Source: Myotis daubentonii (taxonomy: Eukaryota; Chordata; Mammalia; Chiroptera; Vespertilionidae). Taken from it: DNA of 64,000 nucleotides. The stretch spans positions 94,596,559 through 94,660,558 of the forward strand of contig NC_081841.1 of assembly GCF_963259705.1 (NCBI RefSeq), given 5' to 3'. Position 1 is the stretch's first letter. Each line of letters starts with the position of its first letter. This document shows positions 11,044 through 21,310 of this stretch, in pieces. The translations under genes were made by a program, and so were the position numbers. Under the pieces are notes generated by a model. It was not told the DNA's origin, searched no databases, and was given only the letters and a program-made list of their open reading frames with translations.

Positions 11044-11570
11044 CTAGAGATCCAGTGCACAAAATTCGTACATGGATGCGGTCCCTAGGCCTGGCCAGAA
11101 ATCGAGGCGCAAGCATCTGACGTGAAAGGGCAGGTCTCAGCTGACCTCTGGGCCCCAGGGCCCCTGCGCACCCCCCCAAGCCTGAGTCACGGTCCCTGAG
11201 TCCCCACACAGAGATGCTGCGAGCACAAGCCGGATGCCACGGGCTAGGGTGCAGATGGGCCTCTGGTCGGCTCAGTGGCACTGCATGGAAGCCAGGTGGG
11301 CAGGACGCTCTCTGCTGGCTGTCCTCACAGACCAGCTCCTGTACAAACCCACAGGGAGCCAAACCGGCCCCTACGGTCCCAGTGGCTGCAGCCCAGCTCA
11401 CCCAGAAGCCCATGGGGCTGGCAGCGCCTCCACTGCCACCCACTGCCAGGACCTCGTCGCTGATGCCTGCCATGTTCCGCTCCACCCCCGGTGGTCAGCG
11501 CACATCATAGTGAGTGGTTGAACTCCCGGACGAGGGGCCAATTTGTATATTAGGCTTTTATTATATAGGA
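11044..11570 (-). mobile_element. Helitron, both ends present
   Basis: CTAG at 11044-11047 with GTGCACAAAATTCGTAC; 5' TCCTATATAATAAAAGCC at 11570. It supplies the 3' terminator of the composite unit. Confidence 0.85.
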
Positions 11571-11773
11571 TATCTTCCACTGATTTCAGAGAGGAAGGGA
11601 GAGGGAGAGATAGAAACATCAATGATGAGAGAGAATCATGGATCGGCCGCCTCCTGCACACCGTACACTGGGTATCGAGAGCACAACCTGGGCATGTGCC
11701 CTGACAAGGAGTCAAACCTTGACCTCCTGAGTCATAGGTGGATGTTCAACCATTGAGCTACGCCCATCAGGCT
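11571..11773 (-). repeat. VES SINE
   Basis: Tail CTGAAATCAG and box B region GACTCCTTGTCAGG are visible; it adjoins the Helitron 5' end. Confidence 0.8.
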
Positions 11774-13794
11774 CTTGTTCTCATTTTAAAGGAGAGATAA
11801 TTAACACTCCAGAGGTTGACTTGCCCAAAACAGTGAAGTTATACAGTGGCAGAATTGGGGGGAGAGGGACTGGTTCTAAACATGCACTCATGAGTCGTCT
11901 GTGTTAATTGGTTCAACCAGGGGGTGGGTGGACATACACTGTCTCTGGCTCTTCAAGTGGCATTTCCTCAAAGCCCTCAGATTCCCCACATGACCCCCCA
12001 CCCTCCCTACCTGCCATCGGAGCTGAGGAGGGTGGAGGATGGGAAGGGACATCTGCAGTTCACCTGGGAGGGGATGTAGGAGGGGGAGGGAGGGGCAGAG
12101 CTGGGAGCACCACAGACCCTGGGTGGGAGTTAGAGGCAGCGATCTGGATGCTGACCACCCTGTCTCAGCATCTCAGAAGCGGTTCTTTCTCCGGAAGCAC
12201 CGCAAGCATTGCCTTAGGCCACGGGACTTGGGGCTGGCCTGGCCATTCTGTTCTGTGGTGCGGGACCCTCTCTGTTCTAGAAACTGGAGTTGGGGACTGG
12301 ATTCGGACCACCTGGGCAAGCCCTTTGCATTAGACCCTGAGCCCTTTTGTGTCACGAATGACCCGGGTTTTGGGCACAGCTGACCTGTTTGTCCACAAGG
12401 GGGCTTAATTTTCCTAGTTTTCAACGTTTGCTTTCCATAAATACTGCATATTGTTTTTTGTACCAAAAATAAAACCATTTTCTTGTTTCCAATATGTACG
12501 TCATCACTGAAGAGAGCTTGCAGGGGGGTGGGGGGTGGTGAGGCGGGGCAGGAGGGAGGTTGGGGGAAGGAACATGGAGGGATGAGGACAGCGAGATGGG
12601 AATGACCCGTCGCCTGGAAGTCGTGGTGGGAGGCTGGTCATGAACATTCCACATCCCTCGTGTGAAGCTCAAACTAAGGTCTGGGTTTTACAGTCAGACC
12701 CTCAAAATGGAGGGGATCTGACCCCAGGCCCCACACTGACAGCTGCCAGAGATCCTGCCTTCCCAGGGCCTGGCCAAGCATGCCCCCTCCCCCGCCACGC
12801 CCCCATCGTTCCTCATGCTCTGGCTTCCCTCCAGCACCCCAAAGCCGCCACCTCAGCTGCCACAGTTTCCATTGTCTCCCCATAGTCCTGGGGGAGAGTA
12901 CTGTCGCCTCCTGCTGTCTCCCTGCTTCCTCTTCCTCCTCAGTCTGCTCCTGAGACAGAAGCCAGAGGGTCTGTCCCCACTGCATCAGCCCAGCGGGTCC
13001 TCACCTACAGCCCCAGTGCCTCCCCCGGCACTCAGGGGACGCCAGATTCTCACAAAAACTCGATCTCTGCAGAATGTGCCCCCTGACCCAGCCTGGACCC
13101 CCTTCCACTCCGCCTCTTGCTCATCCTGCTGCCCTTCGTGGGCTGTCCCCTCTGCCCAATGCCCTTCTCCAGGCATCCACCTGGCTCTCCTCCATCCCAT
13201 CCACTTTCCCTCAGTGAGCCTCCCTTTGCCCCTCCCCTCACGGAGCCCCTATGTGGCTTCATTCCCATGTTTTCATGGTGCCTGTGCCCGCTAATGGCTG
13301 CAACTTATGTCTGTCCAAGGCTGTTTCCTCCCTGCACCCCCACCCTCTCCTGGCGGAACGCATGCTCAGTAGAACAGGGCGGCTGGCTCCCTGCTGCTCT
13401 GCAAGCACCCGGGCATCACCTAGGACACAGCGGGCGCTTAATCAGTGATACAGGTTGAGTAAGATGCTCAGGCAGCTTTAGGTGTAAAGGCCATTGGAAG
13501 GCAGACTCACTCGGAGCTGAGGGCCAGCGAGCTCTCGGAGCAGCGCTCAGGGCGGGGCCGTGGGAACCAGGTGTTTGTTTTCTCACAAGAAGGTGGAACG
13601 AAGAGAATGAAAAAGGAGCAGTGTGTGTTTTCCCTCAACTACTTAAAAGCTGATGTTCACATTCCATTCTTAAAATATGAATAGAAACCCTTAGATCAAC
13701 ACTATGAGGTGGGTTCTGGGATTATCTGAGATTCAGTGGAGACTATGCGGCCTTCGCCCACCACACGGACAGTGCTTAGTAACATCCAGATTTT
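11774..13794. other. Single-copy DNA inside the Helitron unit, probably captured
   Basis: GC-richer than the L1 around it. It holds an MIR-like relic (11,780-11,880), a plus-strand 3'-UTR-like stretch ending in AATAAA at 12468-12473, a pyrimidine-rich block (12,800-13,300) and an L2-like relic (13,300-13,460). Open frames here show no family I recognise. Confidence 0.65.
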
Positions 13795-14019
13795 AATGCT
13801 GTGATTTGTGCACTGGTGGGGTGTGTGGCCTGTGGGGATCAGCCTGCTGTGGGCGTGCTGCTCATCCCAGTCAGCCCAGCTGTGGGAGGGCACTGACCAC
13901 CAGGGGGCAGCTCCTGCGTTGAGGTCTGCCTCTTGGTAGTCAGTGTGCATCATAGCAACTGGTCGCCCAGTTGTTCTGGTCATTCCACCATTCGGTCACT
14001 GGGCTTTTATTATATAGGA
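13795..14019 (-). mobile_element. Helitron lacking its 3' terminator
   Basis: 5' TCCTATATAATAAAAGCCC at 14019; homology fades near 13795, where the CTAG and hairpin should be. Confidence 0.75.
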
Positions 14020-14207
14020 CTAGAGGCCCGATGCACAAAATTCGTGCAAGAATAGGCCTTCCTTCCCCCGGCTGCCGGCACCGGCTTCCCTCCAGCCACC
14101 AGCAGACACCCAGGACCTGGGCTTCCCTTGCAGCCCCAGCTTTGTCCAGAAGGACATCCGGAAGGACATCTGGTCTAATTAGCATATTACACTTTTATTA
14201 TTATAGA
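14020..14207 (-). mobile_element. Short Helitron, 188 bp
   Basis: CTAG at 14020-14023 directly touches the 5' TC of the neighbouring element; 5' end TCTATAATAATAAAAG at 14207. Confidence 0.85.
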
Positions 14208-14482
14208 TAAGTGTTGGAGTTTGTCAAATGCTTTTTCTGCATCTATTGATATTATGTGACTATTGTCTTTCAGTTTGTTTATGTGATGTATCACGCTTAC
14301 TGATTTGCAAATATTGTACCAGACTTGCATCCCTGGAATAAATCCTACTTGGTCATGGTGTATGATCTGTTTAATATATTGCTGGATCCTATTTGCTAAT
14401 ATTTTGTTGAGGATTTTAGCATCTATGTTCACCAGGGATATTGGCCTGTAATTTTCTTTTTTATAGTGTCTTTATCTGTTTT

Positions 14483-14709
14483 GTTTTGTGATTTTATATA
14501 TATAATATATGTTATTGATTTCAGAGAGGGAGGGAGAGGGAGAGATAGAAATATCAATGATGAGAGAGAATCATTGACTGGCTGCCTCCTGCAAGCCCCC
14601 TACTGGAGATCGAGCCCGCAACCCAGGCATGTGCCCTTGACTGGAATCAAACCCAGGAACCTTCAATCTGCAGGCCAACACTCTAGCCCTGAGCCAAACC
14701 AGCCAGGGC
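14483..14709 (-). repeat. VES SINE
   Basis: In the L1 RT region; imperfect duplication TATCTGTTTT / TATCTGGTTTT. Confidence 0.85.
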
Positions 14710-15242
14710 TATCTGGTTTTAGAAATAGATTAATGCTGGCCTCATAAAAAGAGTTTGAAAGTGTTCCTTCCTCTTGGAAATTTTGGAGTATGGGTGTTAG
14801 TTCTCCTTTGAATGTTTGGTAAAACTCCCCTGTGAAGCCATTAGGACAAGGGCTTTTGTATCCTGGGAGTTTTTTGATTACTGCTTCTATTTCCTCAGTT
14901 GTTATTGGCCTATTCAGGTTTTCTGATTCCTCCTGATTCAGTTTTGGAAGATTGTATTTTTCTAGGAATTTGTCTATTTCATCCACATTGTCCAGCTTGT
15001 TGGGATATAGTTGTTCATAGTATTTTCTTATAATCCATTGCATTTCTATGGTGTCAGAGGTTACTTCTCCACTTTCGTTTCTGGTTTTATTTGTGCCCTC
15101 TCTGTGTCTTGATGAGTCTGGATAACGGTTCATCAATTTTGTTTATCTTTTCAAAGAACCAGGTCTTGATTTCATTGATTTTCTTTTTTTTAGTCTCTAT
15201 GTCATTAATTTCTGCTCGAATCTTTGTTGTTGTTGTCAGTTT

Positions 15243-15474
15243 TTAATCCTCACCTGTGTATATATTTCCATTGATTTTTAGAGAGTGGGAGGAGAGAGAG
15301 AAAGAAACATCAATGTGAGAAAGACACACAGATTTGTTGCCTCCCCCACGCACCCTGACCAGGGCTGGGGATCAAGCTTGCAACCCAAGTATGTGCTGTT
15401 GACCAGGATCGAACCCAGGACCCGTCAGTCCACAGACTGACTCTCTATCCACTGAGCCAAATCAGCAAGGGCTA
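15243..15474 (-). repeat. VES SINE, older subfamily
   Basis: Starts with TAATCCTCACCTG, the tail type of the older subfamily; inserted in L1 ORF2. Confidence 0.85.
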
Positions 15475-15963
15475 CTCTAATCTTTATTATTTCCTTCCTT
15501 CTACTTATTCTGGGCTTTTCTTGTTGTTCTCTTTCTAATGCTTTAAGACATAGGTTTAAATAGATTACTATTAATTTTTCTTGCTTTTTGAGGTAGGCCT
15601 ATAGTGTTTTGAACTTCCCTCTCAGGATTGCTTTTGCTGTGTCCGAGATTTTGGGTTGTTGTGTCATCATTTTCATTTGTTTCCAGGAAGTGTTTTATTT
15701 CTTGATCTCATTGGTAAGCCATTCATTGTTTAATAACATGCCATTTAACCTCCATGTGTTTGAATGTTTTTGAGTGTTTTTACTATAGTTGATTTATAAT
15801 TTCCACTGTGATCTGAGAAGATGCTTGATATAATTTCAATCTTCTTAAACTTGTAGATACTTGTTTTGTGTGGTCTATTTTTGTGAATGACCCATGAGAA
15901 GAATGTATATTCAGCATCTTTGGGGTGAAATGTTCTATAAATGTCAATTAAATCCATCTAATC

Positions 15964-16155
15964 CAGTGGTTCTCAACCTTCTGGCCCTTTAAATACAGTT
16001 CCTCATGTTGTGACCCAACCATAAAATTATTTTTGTTGCTATTTCATAACTGTAATGTTGCTACTGCTATGAATTATAATGTAAATATCTGATATGCAGG
16101 ATGGTCTTAGGTGACCCCTGTGAAAGGGTCGCAACCCACAGGTTGAGAACAGCTG
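15964..16155. mobile_element. Non-autonomous hAT
   Basis: CAGTGGTTCTCAACC ... GGTTGAGAACAGCTG; duplication ATCTAATC on both sides in L1. Confidence 0.9.
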
Positions 16156-16687
16156 ATCTAATCCAATGTGTCATTCAGAGTCACTGTTTCCTTAATTTTT
16201 TTTTTCCTGCAAGATCTATCCAGTGAAGTCAGCAGGATGTTAAAGTCCCCTACCATGAGGGTATTGTTGTCAATCTCTCCCTTGGAAGTCCTCTAGAAGT
16301 TTTTATATATGTAAGTACTGCTAAATTGGATGCATATACATTTACCAGGGTTATATCCTCTTGCTGGATCAATCCCTTTAGTATTATGTAGTGACCTTTG
16401 TTGTCTCTTGTGATGGCCTTCATTTTGAAGTCTATTTTGTCAGATATGAGTACTGTTATTCCAAATTTATTTGTTTCCATTTACATGGAAAAATTTTTTC
16501 CCATCCCTTCACTTTCATCCTGTGTTAGTCTTTTGTTCTGAGGTGGGTCTCTTGTAGACAGCATATAATTGAGTCATGTTTTTGTATCCACTTAGTGACT
16601 CTATGTCTTTTGATTAGAGCATTTAATCCATTTACATTTCAGGTTATTATTGATAGGTACTTATTTATTGCCATTTTTTATTCTGTA

Positions 16688-17105
16688 CTAGAGGCCCGGT
16701 ACACGAATTCATGCACCAGTGGGGTCCCTTGGCCTGGCCTGCGGGATCGGGCGAAAACCGGCTCTCCAACACCCTCCAAGCGGTCCCAGACTGCAAGAGG
16801 GTGCAGGCCAGGCCAAGGGACCCCACCAGTGCACGATTGGGGCGGGGAAGAGACACGAGAGGTTGGCCAGCGGGGGATGGGGGACCACAGGAGGGCTCCA
16901 GGGCGTGTCTGGCCTGTCTCACTCAGTCCCGATCAGCCAGACCCCAGCAGGAAGCTAACCTACTAGTCTGCCCCCTGGTGGTCAGTGTATGTCATTGCAA
17001 ATGGTTGAGCGGCCTTAGCATATCATTAGCATATTACATTTTGATTGGTTGAACCGATGACTGGACGACCAGACACTTAGCATATTAGACTTTTATTATA
17101 TAGGA
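16688..17105 (-). mobile_element. Helitron between L1 ORF1 and ORF2
   Basis: CTAG at 16688 with GGCCCGGTACACGAATTC; 5' TCCTATATAATAAAAG at 17105. Confidence 0.85.
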
Positions 17106-18044
17106 TGCCTACATTTTTCTCTCTACTACTTCTCATTACAGCAGTCCCTTTAGCATTTCTTGTAGAGCTGGTTTGGTAGTGATAAACTCCTTTAGTCTTT
17201 TTTTCATCTGGAAGCACTTTATTTCACCATCTATTTTGAATGATAGTCTTGCTGGATATAGTAATCTTGGTTTCAGATCCTTGCTTTTCATTACCTTGAG
17301 TATTTTATGCCATTCTCTTCTGCCTATAGACTTTCTGATGAGAAATCAGCAGAGCTTTATAGGAGCTCCTTTATAGGTAACTGTTTGCTTTTCTCTTGCT
17401 GCCTTTAAGATTCTTTGTCTTTAATTTTTGGCATTTTAATTATGATGTGTCTGGGTGTTGGTCTGTTTGGGTTCTTCTTGCTTGGGACTCTCTGTGCCTC
17501 CTTGAGTTGTGTGACTTTTTCCTTCACCAAGTTAGGGAAGTTTTCTGCCATTATTTCTTCAAGCACATTCTCTATGCCTTGCTCACTTTCTTCCCCTTCT
17601 GGCACACCTATTATGCAAATATTGTTATGTTTCATGCTGTCCCACAGCTCCCTAAAGCTGTCCTGTGGTTTTTTGTTTTGCTTTGTTTTTTCCTTTTTGG
17701 TTCTTATTGCATAATTTTTCTACCCTATCTATTATTCACTGATCCAGTCTTCAGTATCCCCTAATCTGCTGTGTATTCCTTCCATTGTGTTCTTTATTAG
17801 TGCTATGTCATTCTTCATAGTTACTCTATCTTTTCTCATGCTGTTGAGCATCTTTGCCATCATTATTCTGAACTCTATGTCTGATAAATTTATCTTCATT
17901 TCATTTAGCTCTTCTTCTAGAGCAGTGGTCGGCAAACTGGCCCCTTGAGTGTGGCTCTTCCACAAAATACCATGTGCGGGCACGCATGTACAGTGCGATT
18001 GAAACTTCTGGGCCCATGCCATGGGGCCAAAGAGCCACATTTGG

Positions 18045-19268
18045 ACACCAAGGAAGCATAACAAAATGCGGAGACAAAGAAACAGGACAAAATTGTCAAT
18101 GGAAGATATAGAGTTCAGAACCACACTTTTAAGGTCTCTCAAGAACTGTTTAGAAGCTGTCGATAAACTTAATGAGATCTACACGAAAACTAATAAGACC
18201 CTCGATCTTATATTGGGGAACCAACGAGAAATTAAGCATACACGGACTGAAATAACGAATATTATACAGACGCCCGACAGCAGACCAGAGGAGCGCAAGA
18301 ATCAAGTCAATGATTTGAAATGCGAGGAAGCAAAAAACATCCAACCGGAAAAGCAAAATGAAAAAAGAATCCAAAAATGCGAGGATAGTGTAAGGAGCCT
18401 CTGGGACAGCTTCAAGCGTACCAACATCAGAATTATAGGGGTGCCAGAAGATGAGAGAGAGCAAGATATTGAAAACCTATTTGAAGAAATAATGACAGAA
18501 AACTTCCCCCACCTGGTGAAAGAAATGGACTTACAGGTCCAAGAAGCTCGGAGAACCCCAAACAAAAAGAATCCAAAGAGGACCACACCAAGACACATCA
18601 TAATTAAAATGCCAAGAGCAAAAGATAAAGAGAGAATCTTAAAAACAGCAAGAGAAAGAAACTCAGTTACCTACAAGGGAATACCCATACGACTGTCAGC
18701 TGATTTCTCAACAGAAACTTTGCAGGCCAGGAGGGAGTGGCAAGAAATATTCAAAGTGATGAATACCAAGAACCTACAACCAAGATTACTTTATCCAGCA
18801 AAGCTATCATTCAGAATTGAAGGTCAGATAAAGAGCTTCACAGATAAGGAAAAGCTAAAGGAGTTCATCACCACCAAACCAGGATTATATGAAATGCTGA
18901 GAGGTATCCTTTAAGAAGAGGAAGAGGAAGAAAAAGGTAAAGATACACATTATGAACAACAAATATGCATCTATCAACAAGTGAATCTAAGAATCAAGTG
19001 AATTAATAATCAGATGAACAGAATGAACTGTTGATTATAATAGAATCAGGGACAAAGAAAGGAAATGGACTGACTATTCTTGGGGGGGAAAGGGGTGTGG
19101 GAGATGTGGGAAGAGACTGGAAAAAATCGTGCACCTATGGATGAGGAAAGTGGGTGGGGAGTGAGGGCGGAGGGTGGGGCGGGAACTGGGAGGAGGGGAC
19201 TTATGGGGGGAAAAAAAAAGAGGAACAAATGTAATAATCTGAACAATAAAGATTTAATTAAAAAAAAA
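18045..19268 (+). mobile_element. Half-L1 retrotransposon copy B, ORF1 only
   Basis: 5'-truncated just before ORF1; an intact ORF1, then a 350-bp 3' tail with GGTGGGGAGTGAGGGCGG, AATAAAG and an A-tail, and no trace of ORF2. The target duplication AGCCACATTTGG lies on both sides. The same ORF1-tail join occurs in copy A. Confidence 0.85.
18066..18914 (+). CDS. L1-type ORF1 protein, intact (282 aa)
   Basis: RNA-binding nucleic-acid chaperone of LINE-1 type. The start is ATG at 18066 (MRRQRNRTK), aligned with the start in copy A; a longer in-frame start at 18021 lies mostly in hAT sequence. A coiled coil spans about 20-70, the RRM-like core has NIRIIGVPEDERE, and the C-terminal domain has SADFSTETLQARREWQEIF and LLYPAKLSF. 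No stop or frameshift. Whether it is expressed is unknown. Confidence 0.8.
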   Translation: MRRQRNRTKLSMEDIEFRTTLLRSLKNCLEAVDKLNEIYTKTNKTLDLILGNQREIKHTRTEITNIIQTPDSRPEERKNQVNDLKCEEAKNIQPEKQNEKRIQKCEDSVRSLWDSFKRTNIRIIGVPEDEREQDIENLFEEIMTENFPHLVKEMDLQVQEARRTPNKKNPKRTTPRHIIIKMPRAKDKERILKTARERNSVTYKGIPIRLSADFSTETLQARREWQEIFKVMNTKNLQPRLLYPAKLSFRIEGQIKSFTDKEKLKEFITTKPGLYEMLRGIL

Positions 19269-19512
19269 AGCCACATTTGGCTCGCGAGCCGCAGTTTGCT
19301 GACCACTGTTCTAGAGAAATCTCTTGTTCTTTCATTTGGGGGTTGTTTTTTAGTCTCCCTATTTTGGCTGCCTGTTTGAGTTTGTGACTATGTATTAGGT
19401 AGATTTGCTATGCCTCCCAATCTCTAGTGTAGGACAGCATCAAATGCTGTTTCTGACTGATAAGACCAGGCAAAGATTGAAAGCCTCCAGAGACCCTCCT
19501 CTGCCTCTAGAC

Positions 19513-19730
19513 CAGGGATGGACAAACTTTTTGACTCGAGGGCCACAATGGGTTCTTAAACTGGACCGGAGAGCCGGAACAAAAGCATGGATGGAGTATT
19601 TGTGTGAACTAATATAAATTCAAAGTAAACATCATTACATAAAAGGGTACGGTCTTTTTTTTTTTTTTTTAGTTTTATTCATTTCAAATGGGCCGGATCT
19701 GGCCCGTGGGCCGTAGTTTGCCCACGGCTG
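19513..19730. mobile_element. Non-autonomous hAT
   Basis: CAGGGATGGACAAACTTT at the left, matching CCGTAGTTTGCCCACGGCTG at the right; duplication CTCTAGAC on both sides. Confidence 0.9.
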
Positions 19731-20584
19731 CTCTAGACTGATTAGATTCAATCTTGAGTGGCCTAAGGCAATGGTCCACGGGTGGGGTGAGAGGTTTCCA
19801 AACAGGGTGGGGCAACTGCTTCTGCACGGAAGCTAATTGTTATTCTCAGTCTCTTAATGGGCCTCAGAAACTCGACAGCATTGGGTAAGGGGTTTTCCAA
19901 TAGGGTGGGGTAATTGTCTTCCCACCAGGCAAACTGACTAAATAGCAAATGTCTGTCTTAGAAAAACGTCCTCCACAGCATGAGAGAATGACTCAGCATA
20001 GGAAACCAGGGTGTCTGCCCTCTGAGCTCTAACCCCAGGGCCCCCAACCCTGGCTTCTGCTCACAAAGCTCCAGTGTACCCTGCCCTTCCTTTGCCAGAG
20101 CACCAGGTGAGTGGCTGCACACAAAATTTTGTGAGTTGGCCCTTTAAGAGGATGCCCGTGTTTCTACCAGTCTCTCCCTGGCAGATAGCAACCCTGCTGC
20201 TTTTCACAGCCAGATGTTATGTGGGTACCTTTCTCAGTTCTGGTGCTCTCTGTTGGGGGGCCAGCTTGGGGTTTAGACCCCAGACTTCCCAGTGGCAACC
20301 CCCCACAGCTGAGATATTGCTTCAGCTGCTGTCTGTGGGAGCCTGGCCAGGCCTTTTGCGCCTCTGCCCTTCCTACCAGTCTCTATGCACTCTCCACTTT
20401 CCATCCTTGGTTACCAGGGTTCACTCCAGCTAGTCTTCAGTTGATTATTCAGGATGGTTTTTTGTACTTTAGTTGTAATTCCAGTTTGGTCCTGGGAGCA
20501 TGTCTGTGTAGCATCCACTTACTCCACCACCATTTTTCACCTTTTTCAAAAAATATATTTTTTAAAAATTCCTTTTATTATATA

Positions 20585-21310
20585 CTAGAGGCCCAGCACA
20601 TGAAATCATGCGCAGGTAGGGTCCCTAGTCTTAGTCTGTGATCAGGGCCATCTTCCGCCCGCTTGCCATTCTGGAGTCCTACCCCGCCACCACCACCCAC
20701 GCCAGTTCCCCATCTGGTGATCCATCGGAGCCTGTGGGCCAGGGGGAGAGACCAGGAGGTCTGCCTTCCACCTGCTCACCACTCTCCAGTCCCGCCCTGC
20801 CACCACCCACCCAAGTTCCTCGTGCTTCCCCGTTCGCCATCCGGCAATTGGAGCCTGTGACCCTGGGGGAGGTTCCAAGAAGCCGGCCGTTTGGCCCACT
20901 CCCCAGTCCCCAGTCCCACCCCAGTTCCCCGTGGTTCCCTGTTCACCATCCGAAAATAGGAGCCTGCAGGCCAGGATGGAGGGACCAAGAGGTGGTCAAT
21001 GCACCTCATAGCAAGTGTCTAGCGGTCATTCTGGTCGTTACACCATTATGGTTGCTGGGCTTTTTTTTTTTTTTTTAATATATTTTATTGATTTTTTACA
21101 GAGAGGAAGGTAGAGAGATAGAGAGTCAGAAACATCGATGAGAGAGAAACATCGATCAGCTGCCTCCTGCACACCTCCCACTGGGGATGTGTCCGCAACC
21201 CAGGTACATGCCCCTGACCGGAATCGAACCCGGGACCCTTCAGCCCGCAGGCCGGCGCTCTATCCACTGAGCCAAACCGGTTTCGGCTGCTGGGCTTTTA
21301 TTATATAGGA
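20585..21310 (-). mobile_element. Helitron with nested SINE
   Basis: CTAG at 20585 with GGCCCAGCACATGAAATC; 5' end at 21310. A SINE splits it at 21065-21287. Confidence 0.85.
21065..21287 (-). repeat. VES SINE
   Basis: Target duplication TGCTGGGCTTTT at 21053-21064 and 21288-21299. Confidence 0.9.

Larger units (their letters stand above)
11044..14207 (-). mobile_element. Composite Helitron unit carrying about 2 kb of captured host DNA
   Basis: Removing it restores L1 sequence at an A^T site: CAACACTTA|TTTTTTATAAAAAC, against CAACACCCATTTTTTATAAAAAC in the L1 at 21,926. From right to left on the minus strand: a short complete Helitron (14207-14020), then directly a Helitron 5' end (14019) whose 3' end has decayed near 13795, single-copy DNA (13794-11774), a SINE, and a complete Helitron ending in CTAG at 11044. 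Confidence 0.75.
17923..19308. mobile_element. Non-autonomous hAT with nested half-L1
   Basis: CAGTGGTCGGCAAACTGG at the left, inverted match ending GACCACTG at the right; 8-bp duplication TTCTAGAG. The half-L1 lies at 18045-19268. Confidence 0.9.
8826..20545 (-). mobile_element. L1 LINE, near full length, heavily interrupted
   Basis: Minus strand: 5' UTR 20,545-17,935 (interrupted), ORF1 about 17,900-17,145, endonuclease start about 16,680-16,200, RT about 15,140-10,460, C-terminal part to 8826. Interrupted by a Helitron (8875-9354), hATs (9400, 15964, 17923, 19513), SINEs (10468, 14483, 15243), the 3.16-kb Helitron unit (11044-14207) and a Helitron (16688-17105). Frameshifts and stops are many, and the RT FADD motif reads FTDN, so it is dead. 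Confidence 0.85.

Noticed and set aside
11908..12478. Open frames of 100-140 codons in the captured segment
   Set aside because: Glycine- and serine-rich without known domains; the plus-strand AATAAA suggests 3' UTR, not coding sequence.
12815..13294. 159-codon Pro/Ser-rich open frame
   Set aside because: Arises from pyrimidine-rich DNA; no domain or splice context.
20638..21078. 146-codon open frame
   Set aside because: Lies inside a Helitron and runs into a SINE T-tract.
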